This document shows positions 50,804-59,014 of a stretch of 64,000 nt of DNA, one piece after another (the stretch's first letter is position 1; every line of letters starts with the position of its first letter). This stretch comes from Haloferula helveola. Its GTDB lineage: Bacteria; Verrucomicrobiota; Verrucomicrobiia; Verrucomicrobiales; Akkermansiaceae. A program made the position numbers and the translations under genes. Location of the stretch: assembly GCF_037076345.1 (NCBI RefSeq), contig NZ_AP024702.1, forward strand, positions 372,001-436,000. The letters run 5' to 3'. Under the pieces are notes generated by a model, which saw only the letters and a list, made by a program, of their open reading frames with translations, did no database searches and was not told the origin of the DNA.

Positions 50804-51621
50804 CGCCACCCCAACGCCTTTCCGAGCGTTTCGGACGAATCCGCCCTCGCCCAGCCGCGGCTTTCGATCACCTGGCGAGGCGTCACCACGTCCAGTCGTC
50901 CACCACGATGGACGGCATCAAGTTCATATCCGGCGTAGTGAAGACCCGCGACCACGAGCGTGGCACAACTGTAGCTCTCCCCGACATCCGCCACCGACTC
51001 CGGCTGCCAAGGCCGGTTCTTCCAACCGAGCACACCCCCGTAATCATAAGCCTCCTTCGGGTCGTCAGCCCGCTCCACCACCGTACGGGTGAACTCGCCC
51101 AGACGATTCACATTCACGCTCCCCGATGGCGGGCGATAAGCATGCCAGCGTTTGCCATCGAGATACCCGAGTCCCTCGTCGGCATTCACCGCCTGTTTCA
51201 TTGCGACCTGCAGCAGCTTCGGCTCCCCGGTCCCGGCCGGATCGGGCACCACCAACGCCACGTGGCCGTATCGGAACAGCTCATAGGGAACTTTCTGGAT
51301 CGTTCCCTTCGATAGCGCCGACAGCGATTCGTCGTGGGTCATGTAGAAGGCGACAACGTCCCCGTATCGAATCCTTCCCTTCCGCTCGGCCGTGACGGCG
51401 CCGCCCGGATGTTCGGCCACCCGCTCCATTCCCTCGGGCGCGCCTCGTAGCGAAACCTTCCGCTTCGCCTCGGCCCGTGGCGGGCCCTCGAGCAGCGAGA
51501 ATGGCAGACGCCCGTTGTGCATCGTGTCTCCTCCGCAGGAGACCAATCCGATGCCGGCGACGACCGCGATCAGCATCGGCTTCCGCCGCGACTTCCCCTT
51601 TTTCGTCCGGATCACTTTCAT
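50800..51621 (-). CDS. Lipoprotein with permuted NlpC/P60 (YiiX-like) domain
   Basis: The 273-residue product starts at ATG 51621, with basic residues, a hydrophobic stretch and a lipobox ending at Cys29 (GLVSC). The domain has a permuted papain-like order: RYGDVVAFY near 93, then the His in YGHVALVV near 130, and the Cys in SYSCATLVVAG near 230. YiiX/LRAT-like proteins of this type act on peptide or acyl bonds. The function of this one is unknown. The gene overlaps the ffh stop in convergent orientation (TTA/TAG). Confidence 0.72.
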   Translation of the reverse strand: MKVIRTKKGKSRRKPMLIAVVAGIGLVSCGGDTMHNGRLPFSLLEGPPRAEAKRKVSLRGAPEGMERVAEHPGGAVTAERKGRIRYGDVVAFYMTHDESLSALSKGTIQKVPYELFRYGHVALVVPDPAGTGEPKLLQVAMKQAVNADEGLGYLDGKRWHAYRPPSGSVNVNRLGEFTRTVVERADDPKEAYDYGGVLGWKNRPWQPESVADVGESYSCATLVVAGLHYAGYELDAVHRGGRLDVVTPRQVIESRGWARADSSETLGKALGWR

Positions 51622-51739
51622 CCCGGTCGTGTAGCACGAGATTCGGGAATCCACCGAATCGAAGGTTTTTCAACAAACATCAGGCAAATCGATTGAGCCC
51701 GGGATTGCCTGTGCGAACGCTTCGGTTTCCGCTCGGCGC

Positions 51740-52312
51740 GTGCTGCTCGTTTTTCACAAGCCCTACGGCGTACTTTGCCAATTCACGCCCGATCAACCCG
51801 GGCAACGGACCTTGGCGGACTTTGGCTTTCCAAAGTCGGTCTGGCCAATCGGCCGCCTCGACATGGATTCGGAAGGTCTGCTTCTGCTGAGCGATGAGAA
51901 ACCTTTGGTGGACCGCCTGATGAACCCAGCCTCGAAGGCGCCGAAGACCTACCTAGCTCAAGTCGAGGGTGAACCGGACGAGAAAGCTCTCCAGACCCTC
52001 GCGGAGGGAACGCTCGTGATCCGCGGCCATCGCGTCCTCCCAGCCAAGGCCATCCGTCCCGACCCTCAACCGGAGTTTCCCCCGCGCGATCCACCGATTC
52101 GCTACCGGGCCTCGATCCCGACCACCTGGATCTCACTCACATTGACCGAAGGAAAAAACCGGCAGGTTCGACGGATGACCGCCGCAGTCGGATTCCCGAC
52201 GCTTCGTTTGATCCGTACCGCCATCGACCGGCTGGAACTGGGAGATCTCGAAGCGGGAACGTGGCACGAGGCCGCTACCGACGAACGCCGGCGTCTCGGT
52301 CTCAGAGTTTGA
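51740..52312 (+). CDS. rluE: RluE-type pseudouridine synthase
   Basis: The 190-residue enzyme begins with GTG at 51740, directly giving the family start LLVFHKPYGVLCQFT. The catalytic motif GRLDMDSEGLLLLSD near 39 has the nucleophile Asp, and EGKNRQVRRMTAAVGFPTLRLIR near 137 is the conserved C-terminal block. There is no S4 domain, as in RluE, which makes a pseudouridine in 23S rRNA; the specific base here is inferred only from the family. The 3' end overlaps the Nudix gene by 11 bp in convergent orientation. Confidence 0.88.
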   Translation: MLLVFHKPYGVLCQFTPDQPGQRTLADFGFPKSVWPIGRLDMDSEGLLLLSDEKPLVDRLMNPASKAPKTYLAQVEGEPDEKALQTLAEGTLVIRGHRVLPAKAIRPDPQPEFPPRDPPIRYRASIPTTWISLTLTEGKNRQVRRMTAAVGFPTLRLIRTAIDRLELGDLEAGTWHEAATDERRRLGLRV

Positions 52313-52766
52313 TCCTGAAAAAGTCCTTCATGACCTGCCGGTAGACGTCCCGTTTGAACTCCGGCAGCCAATCGAGATCGAACTCCTCCGGCGGAATCCA
52401 GCGATGACGCGCGAACTCGCGCGGACGCTGGTTGACATCGACCTCCGGCGCACCGTCCAAGAGGCGGCAGAGGTAGTAGACCTGCTCTTGCCCCTGACAA
52501 CCGTGCTTGCGGACCTTCTTTGAACGCACTTCCTCGGGATAGAGGTAGCGGTAGCCCTCTCTGGAGCGGATGACCTCGTAGTGCGACGGCGACAGACCGA
52601 TCTCTTCCTTCACCTCGCGGTGCAGCGCCTCGAGTGAGGTTTCGCCCGGATCGACACCACCTTGGGGAAACTGCCAGGCACCGGGCACGGTCCACCGCTC
52701 GCAAATGAGGAGTTGCCCCTCATCGCGGGTCATCAGGGCGGCGACGTTGGGTCGGAAGCGGACCAC
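52302..52766 (-). CDS. Nudix hydrolase, RppH-like
   Basis: The 154-residue protein starts with GTG at 52766 (no in-frame ATG before the conserved core) and has the Nudix box GGVDPGETSLEALHREVKEEIGL at about 36-58, here intact with the Glu metal ligands. WTVPGAWQFPQGGVD and LLDGAPEVDVNQRPREFARHRW resemble RNA pyrophosphohydrolase or diadenosine polyphosphate hydrolases. RppH removes pyrophosphate from mRNA 5' ends and starts decay; that role is inferred. Confidence 0.85.
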   Translation of the reverse strand: MVRFRPNVAALMTRDEGQLLICERWTVPGAWQFPQGGVDPGETSLEALHREVKEEIGLSPSHYEVIRSREGYRYLYPEEVRSKKVRKHGCQGQEQVYYLCRLLDGAPEVDVNQRPREFARHRWIPPEEFDLDWLPEFKRDVYRQVMKDFFRIKL

Positions 52767-52874
52767 GCCCGAAACTTATCCGCCCATCCGGGGTTTACCT
52801 CAATACTTAAGTTTTCCAAAACATCCTCAGCGCGGACTGGCATTCTGCCGGTTCGTGGTGTCCATTGCCCCATC

Positions 52875-53450
52875 ATGAGAATCCTCAATCTCCTCCTCGC
52901 CCTGTTCCTGACCACCGGAACCGTCGCTCTCGCACAGAACAGCGCCTTCAACAGCAACCCGCCGAGTCAGCCGAACAACAACAACACTGACGAAGAGGAA
53001 GAAGAGAACGAGAACATCAAGGACGAGGAAGACCGACGCCGCTTCTGGCAGGCGAGTCTCTCGGGCGGCCACTACATGGTGGCGCTCGATCGGATCTGCA
53101 ATATCAGCATGCACCAGTATGTTCTCGATGGCTCACTGATCGTCAACGAGGTGACCATCGACACCACCGGTCGCGCTCTCGCCCGTTTCTACCACATCCA
53201 GCCGGTCACCGATGCCATGGGCAGCGACGGACTCGGTGCGGTGGTCGATCGCGGCCGGGATCTGATCGAGCGTGTCGGCCAGCGCGCGGGGACCGAAGTC
53301 CACAACATGGCGCAGAAGAAGTACCCCGATACCACCCACGCTGGGACCATCGAATACCGGATCCTCGACCTACGCGACCTCGATGCGCTCTACGGCAGCG
53401 TCAAAAAGGCTTGGGAGACCGGCAAGGGCCGCAGACTGACGATCAAATAA
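52875..53450 (+). CDS. Small secreted protein of unknown function
   Basis: I do not recognise a domain. From ATG 52875 the product has 191 residues with a signal peptide ending in ALA (residue 20). A stretch very rich in Asn and Glu (about 23-54) is followed by a compact domain (GGHYMVALDRICNISMHQYV, ALARFYHIQPVTD). The frame is open back to 52662 but without sense there. It is divergent from the Nudix gene and convergent with the AsmA-like gene, 7 bp away. Confidence 0.7.
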   Translation: MRILNLLLALFLTTGTVALAQNSAFNSNPPSQPNNNNTDEEEEENENIKDEEDRRRFWQASLSGGHYMVALDRICNISMHQYVLDGSLIVNEVTIDTTGRALARFYHIQPVTDAMGSDGLGAVVDRGRDLIERVGQRAGTEVHNMAQKKYPDTTHAGTIEYRILDLRDLDALYGSVKKAWETGKGRRLTIK

Positions 53451-53457
53451 GCCCGCC

Positions 53458-55089
53458 TTACTCCGGCTCGCGCGGCGACTCCGGCGGAGTGCGTGGCGCG
53501 GGCTTTTCCTTGTCCTTCCCACGGATCACATCCAGCAGGCCGCCTACTTCCCCGACGACATCGGTGCCTCGCCGGATGACGTCCTCGGCCTCATCGAGAA
53601 CATCCCCTTCTCCGTCGAGGAGTCCCCTGCCGCGATCGATCAGGTCGGTTCCCTGCTCGATCACGCCACCGGTTCCCGCGATTCGGTCGGCGACATCCTC
53701 GCTCATCACCCTCTCGGTGTATTTCAGCACCCGCTCCCCGGTTTCCGGCAGCACCTCGAACATCCGCAATCCAGCCGCGGCGATCAGGCGGTCGGTCAGA
53801 TCTTCCTCAGGATCGTCGAGCGTGCCGGTGACGTGAAGCGGAGCCCACAACAACCCCCGCTCGCCGGGTAGGAACACTTTGGTCTCCGCTCCCGGAATTC
53901 TCGCCAAGGTGCCGGGCGTCAGACCGACGCGGAAGCGCCCGTCGATCCGGTCATCCTTTTCGACCCGGAGCAGACCCTCGACCCTCATCAGCCCTTCGCT
54001 GCCGATCTTGATATCGGTGAGCAGCAGGGAACCGTCCTCCCAATGAAAATCCGCTGAGGCCTCGCTCAATGCCAGCCGGCGGAATCGCGGATTGCCCCCG
54101 TAGGCCCCCAGTGAATCAAGCACCGGCAATCCTGTGAGAACTCCATCGAGGAGCCGAACCCGGCCGCTGACCGAAGGGCCGTTCTCTTTTCCCACCACCG
54201 AGAAGTCCGACTCCACTTTGCCTTCGATCCGTTGCCTCCAGTCCTCGGTCACGACCTCGTCGGCCATGACATCGGTGAGCGTTCCGGTGAATGCATACCC
54301 ACCGCTCCCGCCGACCGAGGCTTCACCGACCAAGGTCGCGTAGCCTCGCTCGTAGACCCGGAAGTCGGACTCGGTCAGAAAGACCGTCGAGTCCTGGTAG
54401 CGAAGCCGGGCTTCGTTCAGTCTCAACTCCGGAACGAACTCCCACGGGAATCGGATCTCGCCGCCGGAACCGATCGCCTCGTAGCTGCCGGACGAACGCC
54501 CGGGCTCGACACTCCACGCGGTTCCCGAGAACTCGATCGGGCCGTCCCCGAGTATCAGTTCGACCGACGAGCGCCCGACGTCCAATCCCGTGAGTTCAAA
54601 CTCGTTCGGAACCCACCGGTCATACCACTTCGGTTCCTTCGGGGCGGAAGGCGTCACCGGCGGAGGCACCGGTTCCTGTCGGCCGGCATCAGGTTTATCC
54701 CGGAGATCCAGCCGGACTTTGATCTCATTGATTCGTGCGGTCTGGAGTTCGAGCACCCGTTCGCCCACACGGTCGAGTCCGATATTCATCGAAAGGCCGC
54801 GGGCATCGACCTCCCCGACCACCGCTCCGCCTGACGCATCGAACGACTTCGTATCCACGGTCGTCCCTTCCCAACGAAAGGTCCCGAATTCAGCCTCGGC
54901 ACCGAGTGCCTTTCCGACTTCGGCGGAAAGCATCGTCCGAAAGTCCTCGCTGTGGAGCCACGACCGAAGCCAAAGGTAACCGCCGCCCATCGCCACCACG
55001 GCCAGCACCAGCAGCACAATTACCGCGCGCAACCACCACGACCCCTTGCTTGCGGGCTTCCCGCGGCGCTTTCTCGATCTCCGACTCAT
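53458..55089 (-). CDS. AsmA-like membrane-anchored protein
   Basis: From ATG 55089 the product has 543 residues. A very basic N-terminus (SRRSRKRRGK) precedes one membrane segment (about 20-42), then a long beta-rich region typical of AsmA/DUF748-like proteins (FRTMLSAEVGKALGAEAEFGTFRW; EFELTGLDVGRSSVELIL; GLMRVEGLLRVEK; PLHVTGTLDDPEEDL). A low-complexity amphipathic C-terminus (about 450-520, DVADRIAGTGGVIEQGTDLIDRG-like) follows. AsmA-like proteins are periplasmic, anchored in the inner membrane, and linked to lipid or outer-membrane transport. A start at 55101 is possible. Divergent from sufT. Confidence 0.72.
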   Translation of the reverse strand: MSRRSRKRRGKPASKGSWWLRAVIVLLVLAVVAMGGGYLWLRSWLHSEDFRTMLSAEVGKALGAEAEFGTFRWEGTTVDTKSFDASGGAVVGEVDARGLSMNIGLDRVGERVLELQTARINEIKVRLDLRDKPDAGRQEPVPPPVTPSAPKEPKWYDRWVPNEFELTGLDVGRSSVELILGDGPIEFSGTAWSVEPGRSSGSYEAIGSGGEIRFPWEFVPELRLNEARLRYQDSTVFLTESDFRVYERGYATLVGEASVGGSGGYAFTGTLTDVMADEVVTEDWRQRIEGKVESDFSVVGKENGPSVSGRVRLLDGVLTGLPVLDSLGAYGGNPRFRRLALSEASADFHWEDGSLLLTDIKIGSEGLMRVEGLLRVEKDDRIDGRFRVGLTPGTLARIPGAETKVFLPGERGLLWAPLHVTGTLDDPEEDLTDRLIAAAGLRMFEVLPETGERVLKYTERVMSEDVADRIAGTGGVIEQGTDLIDRGRGLLDGEGDVLDEAEDVIRRGTDVVGEVGGLLDVIRGKDKEKPAPRTPPESPREPE

Positions 55090-55164
55090 CCCCACAAGCA
55101 TGCTTGAAATCCGGGCCGTCGCAAGCCGCTTGCACCCGGGTGCCTCCGACCTACACTCCTCCCC

Positions 55165-55710
55165 ATGCAAGAGGAGATCACGCTCACCCGCGACATCGAC
55201 GCGATCCAGATTCCCAGCGGTGACTCGGTCAACCTGCCCGCAGGCACCCCCGTTTTCATCACCCAGCGCCTCGGCGGCACCTTCACCGTCGCGACCTCGG
55301 CCGGGCTCGCCCGGATCTCGTCGCAGGACGCCGACGCCCTCGGCGTCGACCTTGAGGAGGAACAGGAAAAGCAAGCTGCGGCGGACGCGCTCAAGGATGC
55401 CCCGGTCGAGGACCAGGTCTGGGCGCAGCTCAAGGGAGTCTACGATCCGGAAATCCCGGTCGACATCGTCAATCTCGGGCTGGTCTACGACTGCCGTGTT
55501 GACGATCAGGACGGCAGGAAAGTCGTCGAAGTGAAAATGACCCTGACCGCCCCCGGATGCGGCATGGGCCCGGTGATCGCGGCGGACGCCCAAGCGAAGA
55601 TCATGACCATCGAAGGTGTCGACGACGCAAGGGTCGAGCTCGTCTGGGACCCCGCGTGGAACCAGGACATGATTTCCGAGGAGGGAAAGATGAAGCTCGG
55701 CATGATCTGA
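55165..55710 (+). CDS. sufT: SufT-type Fe-S cluster assembly protein (DUF59)
   Basis: The 181-residue cytosolic protein has an N-terminal half (ITLTRDIDAIQIPSGDSVNL...) characteristic of the longer SufT type and a C-terminal MIP18/DUF59 domain (GVYDPEIPVDIVNLGLVYD near 93, then TLTAPGCGMGPVIA near 130 and VWDPAWNQDMIS). The Cys in APGCGMG is conserved. SufT helps mature Fe-S proteins. The other suf genes are not in the window. Confidence 0.9.
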   Translation: MQEEITLTRDIDAIQIPSGDSVNLPAGTPVFITQRLGGTFTVATSAGLARISSQDADALGVDLEEEQEKQAAADALKDAPVEDQVWAQLKGVYDPEIPVDIVNLGLVYDCRVDDQDGRKVVEVKMTLTAPGCGMGPVIAADAQAKIMTIEGVDDARVELVWDPAWNQDMISEEGKMKLGMI

Positions 55711-55714
55711 TGCC

Positions 55715-55876
55715 GTGGGCGCCAGCCGGATCTTCACCGCCGCCGCCCTCGGCATGATCCTGATGGCGATGGCGCTGGCCTTCAGCGGCATGTTCGGCTT
55801 GGCCTTGCTGGTGCTCGGCGCGGTCGTGGTAGCGGGATTGGCTCTCGCCTTGCTCGCGTGGCGGAACGGTCACTAA
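55715..55876 (+). CDS. Small membrane protein, 53 residues
   Basis: A GTG at 55715, four bases after the sufT stop, opens a 53-codon frame encoding an almost entirely hydrophobic chain rich in Ala, Leu and Gly, with two probable membrane segments (about 8-22 and 25-46) and a polar end WRNGH. No family is recognised. Position, spacing and hydrophobic pattern support a real gene translated with sufT; the GTG start and lack of a strong ribosome site keep confidence moderate. Confidence 0.5.
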   Translation: MGASRIFTAAALGMILMAMALAFSGMFGLALLVLGAVVVAGLALALLAWRNGH

Positions 55877-55959
55877 ATACCTCCGAAGCCAGACTTGTTC
55901 GCACTATCCGGGCTTGCTAGGACCCCCGCGCCAACACCCCTTTCACCCATCAGACCCGT

Positions 55960-57279
55960 ATGAACATTACGATGATCGGCACCGGCTACGTCGGGCTTAC
56001 CAGCGGAACCTGCTTTGCCGAAGTCGGCCACCACGTCACCTGTGTCGATATCAACCCGGAGAAGATCGACATGCTCCTGAAGGGCGAGATTCCGATCTAC
56101 GAGCCAGGTCTTGCGGATCTTGTTAAATCGAATGTCGATGCCGGACGACTGAAGTTCACCACCTCCACGGAGGAAGGCGTGAAATTCGGTGACGTGATCT
56201 TCATCGCGGTCCCGACCCCTCCCCAGCCGGATGGATCGGTCGACCTGAGTTTCATCGAAAGGGTCGCTCGGGAAATCGCCGAGTGCCTCACCCCCGAGAT
56301 CGGCTACCGCGTGATTGTCGACAAGTCGACCGTCCCCGTGAAGACCGGCGAAAAGGTGGCCCAGACGGTCCGGCGCTATGCTCCGGATGGGGTCGAGTTC
56401 GGAGTTGTCTCGAATCCGGAGTTCCTGCGTGAAGGTTGCGCGGTCGACGACCTGCTCCATCCTGACCGTATTGTCATCGGCTCGAACGACGACAAAGCCC
56501 TGTCGCTGATGCAGAAACTCTACGAGCCGTTCGTCGCCCCGGTGCTCGTGACCGACATCAACTCGGCCGAACTCATCAAGCACGCGGCAAACTCCTTCCT
56601 CGCCCTGAAGATTTCCTACATCAACGCAGTCGCCAATGTTTGCGAGGCGTCCAATGCCGACGTCGAGAAAGTTGCCGAGGGTATCGGCATGGACAAGCGC
56701 ATCGGCCGCGCCTTCCTGAATGCCGGGCTCGGCTACGGCGGTTCCTGCTTCCCGAAGGACATCAAGGCCTTCATCGCCATTTCCGAGGCACTCGGACAAC
56801 CGTTCGGGCTGCTCAAGGAAGTCGAGCGGATCAATGCGGAACAGATGGATCGCTTCCTCAACAAGATCCGCGAAAAGCTCTGGGTCTTCCGTGACAAGAA
56901 GATCGCGCTCTGGGGACTCGCTTTCAAACAGAACACCGACGACGTCCGCGAGTCGGTCGCGATCAAGCTGGCCAAGCGAATGCTAGAGGAGGGCGCATCA
57001 CTCGCCGCGACCGATCCGGAGGCGATCGGAACCGCCAAGCGTTTTGGCGAACTCACCGGTGAGATCACTTTCTCCGAAGACATGTATGGCACGCTGGACG
57101 GAGCGGACGCCCTGGTGATCGCCACAGAGTGGCCGCAGTTCGCGAACGCCGACCTTACGGAGATTGCCAAACGCATGCGGACACCGCTGGTCTTCGACGG
57201 CCGCAATCTGCTCGACCCCGAGGATGCCAAGTCCGCCGGCCTCGAGTACGAATCGATCGGTCGCGCCGCGATCGTCTGA
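55960..57279 (+). CDS. ugd: UDP-glucose 6-dehydrogenase
   Basis: The 439-residue enzyme oxidises UDP-glucose to UDP-glucuronate with two NAD, supplying acidic sugars for capsule or LPS. The N-terminal Rossmann motif GTGYVGLTSGTCFAE (residues 7-21), VPTPPQPDGSVDLSF near 86, EFLREGCAVDD near 155, the catalytic Cys263 in GGSCFPKDIKAF and GLAFKQNTDDVRESVA near 325 are intact. The length is normal. Start follows 83 bp after the small membrane gene; no biosynthetic partner is adjacent. Confidence 0.96.
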   Translation: MNITMIGTGYVGLTSGTCFAEVGHHVTCVDINPEKIDMLLKGEIPIYEPGLADLVKSNVDAGRLKFTTSTEEGVKFGDVIFIAVPTPPQPDGSVDLSFIERVAREIAECLTPEIGYRVIVDKSTVPVKTGEKVAQTVRRYAPDGVEFGVVSNPEFLREGCAVDDLLHPDRIVIGSNDDKALSLMQKLYEPFVAPVLVTDINSAELIKHAANSFLALKISYINAVANVCEASNADVEKVAEGIGMDKRIGRAFLNAGLGYGGSCFPKDIKAFIAISEALGQPFGLLKEVERINAEQMDRFLNKIREKLWVFRDKKIALWGLAFKQNTDDVRESVAIKLAKRMLEEGASLAATDPEAIGTAKRFGELTGEITFSEDMYGTLDGADALVIATEWPQFANADLTEIAKRMRTPLVFDGRNLLDPEDAKSAGLEYESIGRAAIV

Positions 57280-57366
57280 AGGCACTGACCCCGGTCTTGC
57301 CCGCAGCGCGACGAGACTTCAACTTCGGACTTTCCGGCCGGCTCCGTAGGCGTCCGGCACCATGCC

Positions 57367-58587
57367 ATGAAGTCACCCCGCCGCGCCGCCGTATCCATCC
57401 TCAGGGCTTGGGCGAAAGGCCACGCCTACGCCGACAGCCTGATCGAGCGTCACGCCTCAAGGAACAATCTGTCCGCCCCCGATCGGGCGCTCCTCAATGC
57501 GATCGTCATCGGCGTCCTTCGGAACCGGCGGTTGCTTGACCACTGGATCGGTGAACTCCGGAAAGGCAAGCTCGACCATGAAACCCGCGACATCCTCCGG
57601 GTCGGACTCTGCCAACTGCTGATCCTACAACTCCCGGATCACGCCGCCGTCTTCGAAACCGTCGAACTCGGCAAGGCCCCGGTTCGCGGACTGATCAATG
57701 CCGTGATGCGTCGCGCCGCAGGATCACGCTCGAAGCTGCTCGATACCTCCGCTCTTCCTCCGGCGGTCGCCCATTCGCATCCCGACTGGCTCTACAACCG
57801 GTGGAAAAGGCAGTTCGGCACGGAAGCCGCATCCGAACTGATGGCCTTCAACAACCGTCCGGCACCGACAATCGCGCGGATCAATCCTCTCTGCGAGAGA
57901 AGCTCCGGTTGTGAATCCGGCACCGATCTCCCCAACGGCTACTTCGAGATCGATGGCCCCATCCCGAACGACCTTATCGCTTCGGGTGCCATCTACATCA
58001 CCGACCCCGCAACCCGCCACTGCGTCGAACTGCTCGCACCACAACCCGAAGAGCTCGTTCTGGATGCCTGCGCCGCCCCGGGAGGAAAGGCGTTCCTGAT
58101 CGCGGCCGCCCAAGGCTCAGGGGAGTGGCTGACCTGCAGCGACTCGAACGAGAAACGCCTTCCCCGACTCCGCGAAAACCTGGAACGGCTTCACATCACG
58201 GCCAGAGAAGTCGCATGCCACGACTGGACACGTCCCGCGCCGGAGCGCTGGCACGGAGCGTTCGACGCGATCCTTCTGGATGTTCCCTGCTCGAACACCG
58301 GCGTGCTGCGTAGGCGGGTCGATGTGCGATGGCGACTGCAGACTTCCAACATCGAAGAACTCGTCGCCATTCAGCGCAGAATCCTCGAGAACGCCCTGCC
58401 ATGCCTGAAACCGGGCGGCCGGATCGTCTACTCCACGTGCTCCATCGAAGCCGAGGAAAACGAAGCCCAGATCGCGGCATTCGTCGGGGACCACCCGCAG
58501 TGCCGGCTTGCCGAAACCCGTCAGGCGCTGCCGCACCGCGACGGCACCGATGGCGCTTTCGCGGCTTTGCTTGAAACTTCAGACTGA
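57367..58587 (+). CDS. rsmB: RsmB-type 16S rRNA (cytosine-C5) methyltransferase
   Basis: The 406-residue protein has a NusB-like RNA-binding domain (about 1-130; SAPDRALLNAIVIGVLRNRRLLDHWI) and an Fmu/RsmB methyltransferase domain: LDACAAPGGKAFLIAAAQG near 234 (S-adenosylmethionine site), LDVPCSNTGVLRRRVDVRW near 305 with the first catalytic Cys, and YSTCSIEAEENEAQ near 355 with the second. It methylates a cytosine in 16S rRNA, by family C967. It is followed 18 bp later by a tiny membrane-protein gene. Confidence 0.9.
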   Translation: MKSPRRAAVSILRAWAKGHAYADSLIERHASRNNLSAPDRALLNAIVIGVLRNRRLLDHWIGELRKGKLDHETRDILRVGLCQLLILQLPDHAAVFETVELGKAPVRGLINAVMRRAAGSRSKLLDTSALPPAVAHSHPDWLYNRWKRQFGTEAASELMAFNNRPAPTIARINPLCERSSGCESGTDLPNGYFEIDGPIPNDLIASGAIYITDPATRHCVELLAPQPEELVLDACAAPGGKAFLIAAAQGSGEWLTCSDSNEKRLPRLRENLERLHITAREVACHDWTRPAPERWHGAFDAILLDVPCSNTGVLRRRVDVRWRLQTSNIEELVAIQRRILENALPCLKPGGRIVYSTCSIEAEENEAQIAAFVGDHPQCRLAETRQALPHRDGTDGAFAALLETSD

Positions 58588-58605
58588 AGCCGTGAGACTC
58601 CGCCC

Positions 58606-58731
58606 ATGAAGTCCTGCCTCGGCATGCTCATTGCCATTCTTCTGCTCGTGGCCGTCCTCGGCACGCTCGGCGGGATCTACTACCTCAGCACGACCGCGGA
58701 GTTCTCCCGACTGGATGAGTCCGGGCAGTAG
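58606..58731 (+). CDS. Tiny single-pass membrane protein, 41 residues
   Basis: ATG 58606 opens 41 codons with one membrane segment (about residues 4-27: LGMLIAILLLVAVLGTLGG) and a short polar end (STTAEFSRLDESGQ). It begins 18 bp after the rsmB stop and is probably co-transcribed. No function is known. The pattern of a basic start and a single helix is convincing for a small membrane protein. Confidence 0.6.
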   Translation: MKSCLGMLIAILLLVAVLGTLGGIYYLSTTAEFSRLDESGQ

Positions 58732-58827
58732 GCTCCTGACGCGACGCAGGTGAAAAAGCCGTTTCGGGTGCCTGCGTCATCGGATCACCACGCGCCCCCT
58801 TGGTCATTGAGCGATCCTTGCCGAATG

Positions 58828-58925
58828 TTGAATGTTCCTCTCGACGAGAAATGGGGCGCGTCACGCTGAGCGACGTCTGCAACCCATTGGAAATTGAGCA
58901 TTCCTTGTTGGATATTGGATGTTCA
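58828..58925. repeat. AT-richer intergenic segment with three related short motifs
   Basis: The units TTGAATGTTCCT (58828-58839), TTGAGCATTCCT (58894-58905) and TTGGATATTGGATGTTCA (58908-58925) are near copies in a 283-bp gap, whose composition differs from the GC-rich surroundings. No gene is seen. It may be a dispersed repeat. Confidence 0.4.
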
Positions 58926-58963
58926 GCACCCTCCGACCCGGATCCATCCCGCCAAAGCCGACG

Positions 58964-58995
58964 AAAAAGCCGCCACCCCTTTCGAGGTGACGGCT
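58964..58995 (-). terminator. Intrinsic terminator of pnp
   Basis: On the minus strand a 10-bp stem (58968-58977 with 58986-58995, one G-U pair, 8-base loop) is followed by TTTTT. It starts 20 bases after the pnp stop codon. Confidence 0.82.
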
Positions 58996-59014
58996 GGAAT
59001 CGAATCGGTCCGAA

